Positions 11,144-22,706 of a stretch of 64,000 nt of DNA are shown in pieces. The DNA comes from Amorphophallus konjac. Its lineage: Eukaryota; Streptophyta; Magnoliopsida; Alismatales; Araceae. Position 1 is the stretch's first letter. The number at the start of each line of letters is the position of its first letter. The DNA is taken from the NCBI GenBank assembly GCA_022559845.1, contig CM040128.1, positions 174,770,413 to 174,834,412 on the forward strand. The letters run 5' to 3'. The notes beneath the pieces are model-generated. The model was given only the letters and a program-made list of their open reading frames with translations, made no database searches and was not told the DNA's origin. Position numbers and translations under genes: made by a program.

Positions 11144-11599
11144 TGTTGGGCATGCGTGGAACATGCTTGATTCTATTGTTTTGATGATGTCTAACCATGA
11201 GTCATTGATTAGTCTTATATGGACTTGATGATGTCAACATGTATAAGTTTTAGGTCAAAGTCAGCGCATGGTGTCATATGATATGGTGCATTGAAGTTGA
11301 GCCATGTGAAGATAGAAGATAGGCTATGAGGTTTTAATTGATGCAATGGTCTCATGTCATGCAACAGCAAGCAAACAACAAAGCCAACATCAGTAGCAAG
11401 CCAGCAAGCTCACGTTTGAAAAAGTAGCAGAAATGAGAATGCAAGTAAGGAGCGTTGGATACGCTAAAACAAAATAGCAAAGGGCTTTCCTCTTAGTGAA
11501 ACCAAGTTCAAAAAGATTGGAAAATCATCAAGGGCAGAGAAATATGGATTGGATGTCATTAAGGTGCAGAGGCTTGAGCAGAAAATCAAGAGACTCATA

Positions 11600-12295
11600 G
11601 GCTGAGTCGACTCCAAGACTTACAGCATTGACTCCTTCTAACGTCAAAGGAAGTTCAGCCAAAGGCAAATGCTCAACGCTGTGTCGACCTCACCATTGAG
11701 CAGCATTGACGCGACCAAGCTCGTAGCACAACCAAGTCAAAAGAGTCAACCCATGGTGTCAACCCCTCCATGCGAAGCCTCTGCCACGCGAGGCTGCATC
11801 GACACAATCAAGCAAAGCTGAGGAAAAATAACAAAGGGAACGGCTCATGAAGACAAGGGTGACAAATAGGCTGTAGGGCTAACAAATGGCGCATAAGGGT
11901 GAGAAATACATATACAAGGGTGAAAATGGCTTGTGGAGCTGAAACTTGCAAAATCTACATCATTGCATCAACGCAATGACCTTATGCGTCAATGCAGTGA
12001 AGCAGAAATGGCTCAAATATGCATAAGGCTGATAAAACAAGTCAAAGGCGACGACTATAGGAGACAAGGGTGACAAATAGCTATGCAAGGAAGACAAATG
12101 AGCTATAAGGGTGAAAAATGTCTAAATAGGGCTGACAAATAGCTCATAGCCATGACAGATGGCCCGTAGGTGAAGGCTACGCCAACGCAATGCCATCACT
12201 ACGTCAACCCTGTCAACGCCAACATGCCAGCAGACTCTAGGCTACATGAAGCTGCATCGATGCAATGGTCTTACTGCGTCGACGCACCAGAAGAT
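11600..12295. repeat. Cluster of TGCGTCGACGCA-like words
   Basis: About 15 near-palindromic words built on GCRTCRAYGCA, for example GAGTCGACTC (11604), GCATCGACAC (11797), GCATCAACGCAATG (11965), GCATCGATGCAATG (12252) and TGCGTCGACGCA (12276). They are spaced 20-100 bp apart, upstream of the TATA box at 12687. Confidence 0.7.
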
Positions 12296-12686
12296 TTTCA
12301 AGTCGAAATCTATATTTCTTGCAATGTTTTAGAAGGGTGCCAGAGGATGAAAATATGACCCATAAACCTTCAAAATCATGGATTTCAAGGTCTAGAGGAG
12401 GTTCATAGGACTGACACTATCCCTGTCATCATAAGTGATCAGAGCAATCTTTTGGACAAGGTATCTGTCTAGGAAATGACTCCTTCTCTGCAGTCCTGTC
12501 TCCTAGAGTCAGCCAGAAAGATTTGAGTCTGAAAAAAAAAATCTTCTAGGACAGAAGGTTGTCCTTCCCTTTATGCCAGCAAATGGAAGCTCAGTTACAG
12601 TAGGGACTCATGGTCAAACTCCACTTCTTTATTTCAGCCAATCTAATTTCAAAAGCCTTGGAGGGAAAATTTGTTACCTCCTCCTT

Positions 12687-12697
12687 CTATAAATATG
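12687..12697 (+). promoter_or_regulatory. TATA box, copy 1
   Basis: CTATAAATATG in the first copy of the duplicated promoter block. Confidence 0.7.
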
Positions 12698-13197
12698 GAG
12701 CTACAGCCACTTGAGAAAAGTTGGCCGGGCAATGCATTAAGGTAGTATCCTTTAGCTCATCCCTAGGAGAGAAAGAGAAAGATGAAGAGAGGAAGAAAAG
12801 AGTGAGCAGCCCTGCCCTTCATGAGAAATATCAGAAAAGAGAGAGAGAGAGAGAGGTGTGAGGTCCCATCTCTGGTCCGGCCCCATCCAGAGGTGAGAAG
12901 GAGAAAATGAGAGCTGAAGAGTAGAAGCCAAGTTCTATAGAAATGGCTTCATGACCTCATCTGAAGCTAGATTTGGCTTTTCAGTTTCGCCTTGTGTTTT
13001 CTATTTTTTTTTTCTTTGTTTGAAACTCTGAATCCTTGTAAGTGTGTGTTGTGTTTACAGCATCTCCGGTGCTCAGTTGTAGAGACCGGATGTGGGTCTG
13101 GCTAAGTCCAACAGTGTGTCATGGTCAAACCCCACTTCTTTATTTCAGCCAATCTAATTTCAAAAGCCTTGGAGGAAAAATTTGTTACCTCCTCCTT

Positions 13198-13208
13198 CTA
13201 TAAATATG
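13198..13208 (+). promoter_or_regulatory. TATA box, copy 2
   Basis: Identical CTATAAATATG exactly 511 bp downstream of the first. Confidence 0.7.
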
Positions 13209-13343
13209 GAGCTATAGCCACTTGAGAAAAGTTGGCCGAACAATGCATTTAGGTAGTATCCTTTAGCTCGTCCCAAGGAGAGAAAGAGAAAGATGAAGAG
13301 ATGAAGAAAAGAGTGAGCAGCGCTGCCCTTCATGAGAAAGATC

Positions 13344-13346
<3 letters not shown>

Positions 13347-13420
<74 letters not shown>
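13347..13420. repeat. (AG)37 microsatellite
   Basis: 74 bp of uninterrupted AG. The matching place in the first copy (about 12836-12856) has only around ten units, so the expansion happened after the duplication. Confidence 0.95.
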
Positions 13421-13422
<2 letters not shown>

Positions 13423-13859
13423 GTGAGGCCCCATCCCTGGTCTGGCCCCATCCAGAGGTGAGACGGAGAAAATGAGAGTTGAAGAGTAGAAGCCTAGTTC
13501 TGCGGAAATGGCTTCATGACCTCGTCTGAAGCTACATTTGGCTTTTCAGTTTTGCCTTGTATTTTCTATTTTTTTGTTTGTTTGAAACTTTGAATCCTTC
13601 TAAGTGTGTGTTGTGTTTACAGCATCTCCGGTGCTTGGTTGCAGAGACCGGATGTGGGTCTGGCTGAGTCCGACTGTGTGTGCTTGGGGCTGTGTCCCCG
13701 TGTTTTCTTGATGCACTTGCAGCGTGTTTCTTATTTTTCCTTTGTGTGTGTGGGAGGGGGGGGGAGGGGGGGGCTTGTCCCCATGTGCTGCATTTGCTGT
13801 GTGAGGACCTTCTCCTCGTGAGGAGCTTGCTCCTCGTGTGGTTGGGGCATCGTCCCCAT

Positions 13860-15090
13860 TGTTGACACCCGTTTTTAGCCCGCAAGTTGCATTATTTCTC
13901 TTATGCATCATTTTTGATGTCCCAAATTACCCATTATTTTAGAACCTTCCTTGGATGGATTTCGAGCTCATTTTATCATTCCCTAACCTTTGAGTCTTGA
14001 AGATTATGATTCCGTTGAGCCCTGGAGGTTGTTTCCTTCATTTTTGGCCTTTTCTAACATCCCAAGTTGACCAAAGGCATGTTTAGGTCGACTTCCGACC
14101 TTCCAAGTCGACTTAGGGTCCATTTAGGTTGACTTCCATCAAGCATTCGGCTCCTTTCGCAGAAGATTCTTGAACACGGCCCTTTTTCCTCCCCTTCTAC
14201 TCCCTTATTCATTAGGTGCCTTTTACAAAAGTTGTTTGTTTTTTAAAGCCCTAGATTTTATTCTTTTTCGCCATTAGGCAATTGTGCACTATTTTTCAAG
14301 TTATTTACATTTTTCTGGCGCGTTGTGCTGTTCATCTGTGAACCCAACGTATCCCTCTCTTCTCCCCCTACATCTCTTTCTTATGCTCTTCTTCTCATCT
14401 TGCACCTTTTATGAAAATTGTTCATTTTTTCGTGCTCTACAATTTCTTCTTCTTCACTCTTCACTAGTTCTTCCTGGTTTTCAAGATATTCTCCACTTTA
14501 TAAACCGCATCTTCCCTCGCATTTGCTGAAGAGTCCATCATGCCCATGACTCTATTTTCTGCGCACTGGGAGTCCCTTTCGGGGTTGATAACTTCCAGAT
14601 TAGCCGACCAATTCAATTTCTATCTCTTCAGGGCTCCTGTCCTTGATATTATCTCGAGATTGATCCATCAAACTCGTTTTATCTTTGACTTTATCCCTTA
14701 AATTCGTGAGAGAACTTTCTGGTTTTCTGCACTTCCTTATAAATAAGAACCCAATTCGTAGTGTACGAAGGGGGGCTCTTTCTCGGTTCGGGGCAAAGCC
14801 ATGCTACGACGCCGACTCATATCTTCGACCCCAACCTGTTGAGGGAAGTATTGGCTTCAATTTTCACGCTCAAGGGCTTTCTTTCTTCATTCCTATTGCT
14901 AGTTCTTCGTCATCTATTTTCTAAAATCATCACAGAATTCTGCATTTTTGCACTGCATGCATTTTTTTCAATTTTACGTCACTTCTCCTCGCAGTTATAC
15001 TGCGTGATAATTCATTTTCTTTATTCATACATCATCACAACACACACACCTACTATTTCCACCCTTCCACAGGGGTTAAAAACCTCCCCC
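13860..15090 (+). mobile_element. LTR-like sequence, left half (split by Gypsy)
   Basis: Starts TGTTGACACCCG, has a TATA box (CTTATAAATAAG, 14736-14747) and a T/C-rich leader. It stops at a run of C where the Gypsy at 15091-22439 is inserted and resumes at 22440. Only short spurious frames. The family is not clear; an LTR is the best reading because of the TG start and TATA box. Confidence 0.45.
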
Positions 15091-16418
15091 TGTCACGCCC
15101 CGAGCTTTTTAATACAGCGGATGGAATTTCGGGAACGTGATCAGCCGGCATGGTAAGGCTCTTGCATGCAAGAAAATCAGAGCACAAGACAACCACATAA
15201 AGGTAATTGCACAAGTAAATATTCTCAAAACTCCAATTTTATTTCATCAATAATCAAAAGTACACAAGCCCAATTATGTTTGACAACCTTCTATCATTCA
15301 ACTCAAGAAATCAAAAATTACAATGTGACTCGACTAGATACTAGATAACTAGGGCTTTCACTCATAACATCAAGTTTAAGCCGTTCACGAGATAACCTAC
15401 CTCTGGATAAAACTCTAAACTTCGAATTTAGGGCTGAAAGTTGATCCTAGTTCCTATTTATTCTAAACCGAACCAGCAACTTCGTGGTCTTCTAACTTCT
15501 GATCCCCTTCACCTACGACCATGAAATTTTGAGGGTAAGAAGATGGTATTAATAGAAACAAATGGTTCTAAAGAACCTATATCTAATTACCTTGTTTAAG
15601 GCTTCTAATTCATTGCCCAATCTGGCTCAGCCGCACAGGTTCTTGGGTTTCTTGTACCAAACCAGCGATTTTGAAGCTTCTATCGCCCTGATGACTTGAT
15701 CTTCTAAGATGAAATTCTGAGGGAAGTTAGACCTTAATACAATAAACAAATTCCTAGAAAGAGCTTACCTCTAATTCTGCCTCTTTACCTTAGTTCCACG
15801 TGAGCCAAAAGTAAGGGTCGCGCATGTTGGACTTAAGGCCTATTTATAGGGTTAGCTAGGGTTTTGAGGATTTGAACGAACCTAGAGTCCCATTTAGGTC
15901 ACCAAATCGATCTTAATGCGTTCTAGAGTCCTCTAGCCTATAGATAGGATCGATCCTAGGTGATATGGATGCCAAAGATCCCACATTTTCATGCCTTCTT
16001 TCATTCACAGAATCTGGAGAGAATAGCGGTCGTTTGGAGACCGTTTTATGTCTCAAGCGGTCCCTCGATAGACCATTTTTAGCCTTGGGCGTCGAATTTG
16101 AAAATTTTCAAACTCTTTTTGATATTATCTCCACTATTAGCCTATCTATCCCTTTAATTATCTATTAAATAGTAATTTATCCCCTAAATTCCGAAAATAG
16201 CATGTTCTAAGCTTCTAGAATATGGGCCAAGTCTTGTGGGCTTGGATTTAAGTACTTTGGGCTTAATTTAAAAGGGCCAGGTCCATCAACAAATATTGGG
16301 TCTTAATACTTAACTTTTATTTAACCCAAATTCATTCAATAACCTATTTATTTCTAGAAAAATCTTAGAAAATCTAGAAAATTGTATAATACCTTACATA
16401 AATTTTTGGGGTATTACA
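15091..16418 (-). mobile_element. 3' LTR of the Gypsy element
   Basis: 1328 bp, TGTAATACCCC...GGGGCGTGACA on the minus strand. TATA box around 15838-15850 (CCTATAAATAGG). A GCGGTC...GACCGT dyad cluster at 16024-16080 lies upstream of it in the element's direction. Confidence 0.9.
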
Positions 16419-16430
16419 CCCTCCCCACTT
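16419..16430 (-). promoter_or_regulatory. Polypurine tract
   Basis: Minus strand AAGTGGGGAGGG touches the start of the 3' LTR and overlaps the end of pol. It primes plus-strand DNA synthesis. Confidence 0.85.
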
Positions 16431-19400
16431 AAGAGAATTTGGTCCCCAAATTTAAAGTATGGATTTTGTGAAGAGTGTACTTACAATTGAATAGCTCGGG
16501 AAATCTCCTGCGCATCGCTTCTTCCGTCTCTCATGTAGCATATTGATCCGATCCCTTGTTCCACCAAACTTTTACCTTGGGAATGGTTTTATTTTGAAGC
16601 TGACGTACCTCTCGATCAATAATTTTGTAAGGCTTTTGCTCGTACGTCAGGTCTTTCTGAATCTCTAAATTATCATAACAGATAATGTGGAATGGATCAT
16701 AGACATATTTCTTTAACATAGAGACATGGAATACATCATGAACTCCAGCCAGCTGTGGAGGTAATGCCAGACGATACGCCACTTCACCCACTCTTTCAAG
16801 AATTTCAAAAGGGCCAATGAATCTTGGCATAAGCTTGCCTTTAATACCAAACCTGCGAATACCACGACCAGGGGAAACCTTGAGAAATACATGATCTTCT
16901 TCCTGAAATTCTAAGTCTTACCTTCGGTTATCAGCATAGGACTTTTGCCTATCTTGGGCCACCTTGAGTCTTTCTCTTATCACTTTCACCTTGTCGGTTG
17001 TATCTCGAACAAGATCAAGGCCTAGAATTTGTCTTTCACCGACCTCATCCCAGCATACAGGTGTACGACAATTCCTCCCATACAATACCTCAAACGGTGC
17101 CATTTGAATGCTAGCTTGATAGCTATTATTGTAGGCAAATTCCACAAGAGCTAAATGGTCGTGCCAGCTTCCACCGAAGTCTATAACACATGCCCTTAAC
17201 ATATCTTCCACTACCTGATTGGTCCTTTCCGTTTATCCATCAGTTTGTGGATGAAACACGGTGCTAAAATTCAACCGGGTTCCCAAAGAATATTGTAGCC
17301 CCTTCCAGAATTGTGAAGTAAATCGAGAGTCTCGATCAGAAATAATGGTGACAGGGACACCATGTAGTTTAACAATCTCCTTTATATATAAAGCAGCCAA
17401 TATATCCACAGACCATCGACTTTTAATAGGTAGAAAATGAGCTAATTTTGTAAGACGGTCTATGATCACCCATATTCTATCATGTCCACCTCTTGATTTA
17501 GGCAGTCCCATTATAAAATCCATCCCTATACTCTCCCATTTCCATTCCGAGATTTCCAATGGATGTAGCTTTCCAGCAGGCTTTTGATGTTCTACCTTAA
17601 CTTGTTGACAAGTAAGGCAACGTGACACATAGTCCGCTATCTCTCTCTTCATATTGGGCCACCAATAATTTCTTTTAAGATCTTGATACATCTTGGTAGC
17701 ACCAGGATGTATAGTATATTTTGATTTATGAGCTTCATCAAAGATCATCCTCTTAGTATCATCATGATCCGGAATACAAGTACGACCTCGAAACAATAAC
17801 CTTCCTTCCTTTGTAATAGAGAAATCTGGTCGTTGTTCCATATCAGCCTTAATCTCTAATAACATAGGGTCATTTTTTTGCAACTTGACTAGATCTTCAA
17901 TCAATGTAGGTTGAGTCCAGATATTGGCTATAAAGCAATCTTCTTTCTTCACATCAGCATCTACATTCAACTGAGCAATTTTAGAAATAAGATTTGGCAT
18001 ATCTTTCATAAGACTTGATAGCTTCCCCATCGGTTTCCGGATGAGTACATCGACAACAGCATTTGCTTTGCATGGATGATATTGAATAGCGAAATCAAAG
18101 TCCTTGAGATATTTCAGGCATCGCCTTTGCCTCATATTCAATTCTTTTTGAGAAAAGAGGTATTTCAGACTCTTGTGATCTGAATATACATTAAATTTCT
18201 CTCCATAAAGATAATGATGTCAAATCTTCAAGGCGAATATGACAGCAGCTAGCTCTAAGTCATGAACAGGATAATTTTACTCATGCCGCTTCAATTGTCT
18301 TGAAGCATAGCTAATCACCTTGCCCATTTGCATGAGTACACACCCTAGGCCAATACCGGATGCATCGGTATAAATTTCTAGTCCGCCACCTTCAACTGGC
18401 AATGCCAGTACAGGTGCCGTGGTGAGATGTTCCTTGAGAGCCAAGAAGTTTTCTTCAGATTCTTTTGTCAACTCGAAAGGATTTTCTTTTCTAGTGAGTC
18501 TTGTCAAAGGAGCGACGATCTTGGTGAAATCTTTGATAAATCGCCTATAGTAACCAGCCAGGCCAATGACACTTCAAACTTTTGATATGGTATTTGGTCG
18601 GCTCCAGTTCTTAACAGCCTCAACTTTAGAAGGATCTACTACAATGCCTTCTTTAGAAATAATGTGGCCAAGGAAAGAGACCTCCTTAAGCCAAAACTCA
18701 CATTTATTCAACTTAGCATAGAGTTGATGTTCCTGTAAGGTTTGCAAAACAACCCTAAGATGTTCTTCGTGTTCCTCTTTTGTTTTAGAATAGATAAGGA
18801 TATCGTCAATGAAGATGACCACAAATTGATCAAGATATGGTCGGAACACATTGTTCATTACTTGCCTGAATGCAACACGTGCGTTAGTTAAATCGAACGG
18901 CATAACCACAAATTCATAGTGTCCGTATCTGCTTCGAAAAGCAATCTTGTGAATATGTCTTCTTCCTTGATTCTCAGCTGATGATAGCCCGACCTGAGGT
19001 CAATCTTGGAGAAGTACTCCTCGCTAGAAAGTTGGTCAAATAGCTCATCAATACACGATAGTGGATATTTTTTCTTGATGGTAAGTTGATTCAACTGCCG
19101 GTAGTCAATGCATAACCTGAGGGAACCGTCCTTCTTCTTAACAAATAAGACCAGCGCATCCCAAGGGTATGTGCTAGGTCGAATGAAACCTTTGTCCAGC
19201 ATCTCTTGAAGTTGCTTCTTTAATTCCTTCAACTCTGTGGGGGACATCCTGTAAGGAGCTATTGACACAGGTGCTGCTCTAGGCATAAGTTCAATGGTGA
19301 AGTTAACCTCCCTCTCGTGCCGTAAACTAGGCAACTCAGAAGGAAAAACGTCAGGAAACTCCTTAACTACGGGGATTTCATCGATCTCAACTTCCTTAGA

Positions 19401-19876
19401 CTCAGTAACTACTACGGGGGCAAGGAAAGCTTCACATCCTTGCAAGATAAGTCTGCAGGCGTGAAGAGAAGAGATGAGAGTAGGATGCTTCCTATATTTG
19501 ATGTCAAGGAAGGAAAATCATGGAAGACCTGGTTTCCGAAAAGAGATTATCCTATTTCGACAATTTATATAGGCGTCGTGGTCCACAAGCCAATCAACTC
19601 CTAATATGGCATCGTAGCCTTCCATATCAAGGCATACGAGATTAGCAGGAAGATTATGACCTTCTATAATGACTTCACTATTAGGGAAATAGGTTTTCAA
19701 TTCCATTCCCGAACCTAAGGGGTTACTATGGTTAGATCTAATGGTAAGGGAACAGGTGCGATTGTCAATGTTTTGGAAAAGGAACTAGAAATAAAAGAAT
19801 GAGTAGCACCAGTATCAAATAGTACGAAAGTAGGATGCGAATGAATGTGAATGGTACCTTCAATAAGTTCCCCTTC
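16429..19876 (-). pseudogene. Gypsy pol: protease, reverse transcriptase, RNase H, integrase, chromodomain-like tail
   Basis: Read from high to low coordinates. The protease active site FDTGATHSF is near 19810, followed by the GVDWL block (19706-19518). The reverse transcriptase has YRQLNQL, the [13 protein letters not shown] block and the FIDDIL active site (19445-18574). RNase H has [10 protein letters not shown] (18507-18277). The integrase has the HPG...CLTCQQ zinc region, [15 protein letters not shown] and HPQTDG (18141-17233), then GPFEIL and a chromodomain-like end. Stops break it, for example near 18580, 18286, 18215, 17231, 16916 and 16530, and there are frameshifts near 18940 and 19720. 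Two stops replace tryptophans normally conserved at those places (ALKI*HHYL and YAT*ETEE), which fits G-to-A change. It cannot make a working enzyme. Confidence 0.88.
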
Positions 19877-19879
19877 TTA

Positions 19880-20875
19880 AGTTGGTTCCTCATCTAGAAC
19901 GGCATTCAATCTAGCTTGCCGCTTTCTTCCACAATTGTTCCTTATAGATTGTTGTTCTTTCATAAGAGGACAATTAGGCATGCGGTGCTCCCGACTTCCA
20001 CATCGTAGGCATGCACCCAAGCGCTTCCAACATTCCTTGGCCGAATGACCGAATTTCTCACAGAAAGAGCAAGCAGTTGTGAGAGCCTTTTCTTCTTCTT
20101 TTGCCTTCTTGTTCCGGTGATCATCCTTGCTGTTCCCATTTCAGGATCTCTTCTTGTTATCCCAGGAGTTGTATGTAATGCTGAACTTTTCCTCTTTTCT
20201 TCCTCGCCTATCAGATTTTCGGCTCGGCTCCTCCCCTTTGCCTTTGAGTTTATCGACCTTCTCTAAGGTCCGTTCACACAAGTGTGCCCGTTGGACCATC
20301 TCTGCGTAGGTCCGAATATTTTATGGGCCAAGTTGCTGAATGAAGATGGGACGCAACCCGTCCATGAAGCGATTGGCCTTTAGAGGGTCAGTGCTCACTA
20401 AATGTTGAGCATATGGTGCCAAGCGAGAAAATTGTAGTTCATATTCCACTATCGACATCATGCCTTGGCGTAGCGATGCGAATTCTGCCGCCTTCTTCTC
20501 GTTGACATGTCCAAAGAAATATTTGGCTTGGAAGAGAGCAAGAAATCCCTCCCAAGTGTGTGGAGCATTTGGAGGCGGTGCCGAAACAGACTTCCACCAA
20601 GTCCGTGCATCTTTGTTGAGTTGGAACGTAGCAAGATGAACCTTTTCTTGACTAGTGCACTGCATGATGTCAAATATCTGGTTCATCTCGTCGATCCAGT
20701 TTTCTGCTTCATCTGGGTTAGAAGATCCAGGGAACTGTGGAGGATTTAAACTCCGAAAATTGCCGTACAAGCTACCCGCGCCAGCCCTTGCACTAGCTTG
20801 GGCCACGGTTTGCAGGGCTTGGGTAAGACCTGTAACAGTTTGATACATCTTATCACAGTTCACACGATGAGCCAT
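19880..20875 (-). pseudogene. Gypsy gag (Retrotrans_gag type) with two CCHC knuckles
   Basis: The first ATG after the leader is at 20875. The N-terminal part is a typical capsid-like gag region (PPQFPGSSNPDEAENWIDEM, then TWWKSV, residues about 45-100). After a basic stretch come two zinc knuckles near 20080-19990, CSFCEKFGHSAKEC and CLRCGSREHRMPNC, both with all four metal ligands. It would coat and package the element RNA. In-frame stops at 20321 and near 20145 interrupt the frame, and TAA at 19877-19879 marks the entry into the protease. Each stop could come from a CAA or CGA codon. It continues in frame into pol, as in chromoviruses that make one polyprotein. Confidence 0.85.
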
Positions 20876-21108
20876 CGAGAATTAAAGTATCTGTGAAAGT
20901 GGACATTTAGTTATTTTCCTTAGGATCGGGAAGATTTACCCTAAGATAATTTCTATAAAACTATCTCGCCCTGGGTTCTACCCAATTCTCACATGGGTTC
21001 GGAATTTCTTCCTAATTCATAGGTATGGGTCCTTAACCTTAGACTTAAGCCTATGCCATGATATTTTCCTAGGACTTTCTTAGGCCTAGGCTCTTATACT
21101 ACGTTAAC
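20876..21108 (-). promoter_or_regulatory. Leader with decayed primer binding site
   Basis: After the 5' LTR the minus strand reads TAGTATAAGAGCC where TGGTATCAGAGCC is expected. Two changes have damaged the site matching initiator methionine tRNA. Otherwise untranslated leader. Confidence 0.65.
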
Positions 21109-22439
21109 TGTCACGCCCTGAGCTTTTTAATACAATGGAAGGAATTTCGAGAACGTAAACAGCCAGCATGGTAAGCCTCTTGCAAGCAAGAAAACCGGAG
21201 CGCAAGACAATCACATAAAGGTAATTGCACAAGTAAATTTTCTAAAAACTCCAATTTTATTTCATCAATAATCAAAAGTACGCAAGCCCAATAATGTTTG
21301 ACAACCTTCTATCATACGACGCAAGAAATCAAAAATTACAATGTGACTCGACTAGATACTAGATAACTAAGGCTTTTACTCCTAACATCAAGTTTAAGCC
21401 GTTCACGAGATAGCCTACCTCTGGATAGAACTCTAAACTTCGAATTTAGGGCTGGAAGTTGGTCCTAGTTCCTATTTGTTCTGAACCGAACCAACAACTT
21501 CGTGGCCTTCTAACTTCTAATCCCCTTCACCTACGACCACAAAATTTTGAGGGTAAGAAGATGGTATTAATAGGAACAAATAGTTCTAAATGAACCTATA
21601 TCTAATTACCTTATTTAAGGCTTCTAATTCGTTGCTCAATCTACTTGGTCGCACAGGTTCCTTGGTTTCTTGTACCAAACCAGCGACTTTGTAAGCTTCT
21701 ATCTCCCTAATGACTTGATCTCCTAAGATAAAATTCGGAGGGAAGTTAGACCTTACTGCAATAAACAAATTCTTAGAAAGAGCTTACCTCTAATTCTGCC
21801 TCTTTATCTTAGTTCCACGCGAGCCAAAAGTAAGGTTCGCGCATGTTGGATTTTTTATCGAGTTAACTAGGGTTTTGAGGATTTGAACGAACCTAGAGTC
21901 CCATTTAGGTCACCAAATCGATCTTAATGCGTTCTAGAGTCCTCTAGCCTATAGATAGGATCGATCCTAGGTGATATGGATGCCAAAGATCCCACCTTTT
22001 CATGCCTTCTTTCATTCACGAAATCTGGAGAGAATAGTGGTCGTTTGGAGACCGTTTTATGTCTCAGGCGGTCCCTCGATAGACCATTTTTAGCCTTGGG
22101 CGTCGAATTTGAAAATTTTCAAACTCTTTTTGATATTATCTCCTCTATTAGCCTATCTATCCCGTTAATTATCTGTTAAATAGTGATTTATCCTCTAAAT
22201 TCTGAAAATATCCTGTTCTAAGATTCTAGAAATGGGCCAAGTCTTGTGGGCTTGGATTTAGGTACTTTGGGCTTAATTTAAAAGGGCCAGGTCCATCAAC
22301 AAATATTGGGTCTTCATACTTAACATTTATTAAACCCAAATTCATTTAATAATCTATTTATTTCTAGAAAAATCTTAGAAAATCTTATAAAAGATCTAGA
22401 AAATTGTATAATACCTTACATAAATTTTGGGGTATTACA
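21109..22439 (-). mobile_element. 5' LTR of the Gypsy element
   Basis: 1331 bp, closely similar to 15091-16418 along its whole length, including the word cluster at 22036-22090. The TATA region near 21850 has changed: the left LTR reads CCTATTTATAGGG on the + strand, but here it is TTTTTTATCGAG, so this promoter is probably lost. Confidence 0.9.
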
Positions 22440-22706
22440 CCCCTGGTGCATTCTCCCCCTTTCTTTCACACTGTTTTATGCATCCGGGACTGGTTTTACA
22501 CTACATGATCTAATGGGTTTTCATCTTTGTTTGAGCTTTGTTTTGTAGGAGATCAAGAGCAAAACGTGAGGCCCTCGTCTTCTGGCTGGCTGAAAGGTGA
22601 GGAGGTGTGATCGACGTCGTTTCCAGCATCCCGTTTGTCAAGCGCGATCACGTGAAGCGGTCTTCCTTCGGCTGTGTTCTTCTCTTTGTTTTTCAAGGTA
22701 CACAGT
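22440..22706 (+). mobile_element. LTR-like sequence, right half
   Basis: Continuation of 13860-15090 after the Gypsy insertion. It ends where the Athila-like LTR begins. No gene seen. Confidence 0.4.

Larger units (their letters stand above)
12609..13682 (+). repeat. Tandem duplication of an LTR promoter-leader block
   Basis: 12609-13119 (511 bp) is repeated directly from 13120. Both copies have the same TATA box, leader and the CTCCGGTGCT...GACCGGATGTGGGTCTGGC ending, with scattered differences. The second copy is longer because its AG run has expanded. Confidence 0.85.
11144..13859 (+). mobile_element. Copia-type LTR (truncated) with doubled promoter
   Basis: Starts TGTTGGGCATGCG, followed by TTGTTTTGATGATGTC as in Copia LTR starts. 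It then has a cluster of TGCGTCGACGCA-like words, two TATA boxes in a tandem duplication, and a leader with small hairpins (GGGGCTGTGTCCCC, CTCCTCGTGAGGAG, GGGGCATCGTCCCC). It is cut at 13859 where another LTR-like sequence begins. No polypurine tract precedes it and no primer binding site follows, so it is probably a partial copy. Confidence 0.55.
15091..22439 (-). mobile_element. Full-length, decayed Tekay-like Gypsy retrotransposon
   Basis: Two LTRs in the same orientation (15091-16418 and 21109-22439), TG/CA ends, polypurine tract, primer binding site and gag-protease-RT-RNase H-integrase order on the minus strand, the Gypsy order. The integrase C-terminus has a chromodomain-like tail, as in Tekay chromoviruses. 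Flanks are CCCCC on the left and CCCCT on the right, a target duplication matching in four of five bases. By eye about 16 differences fall in the first 112 bp of the two LTRs, so it is older than the Copia at 32020-42777. Confidence 0.9.

Noticed and set aside
13750..13782. G-rich tract as a quadruplex regulator
   Set aside because: Two or three G runs at the end of a truncated LTR; not enough support to call a function.
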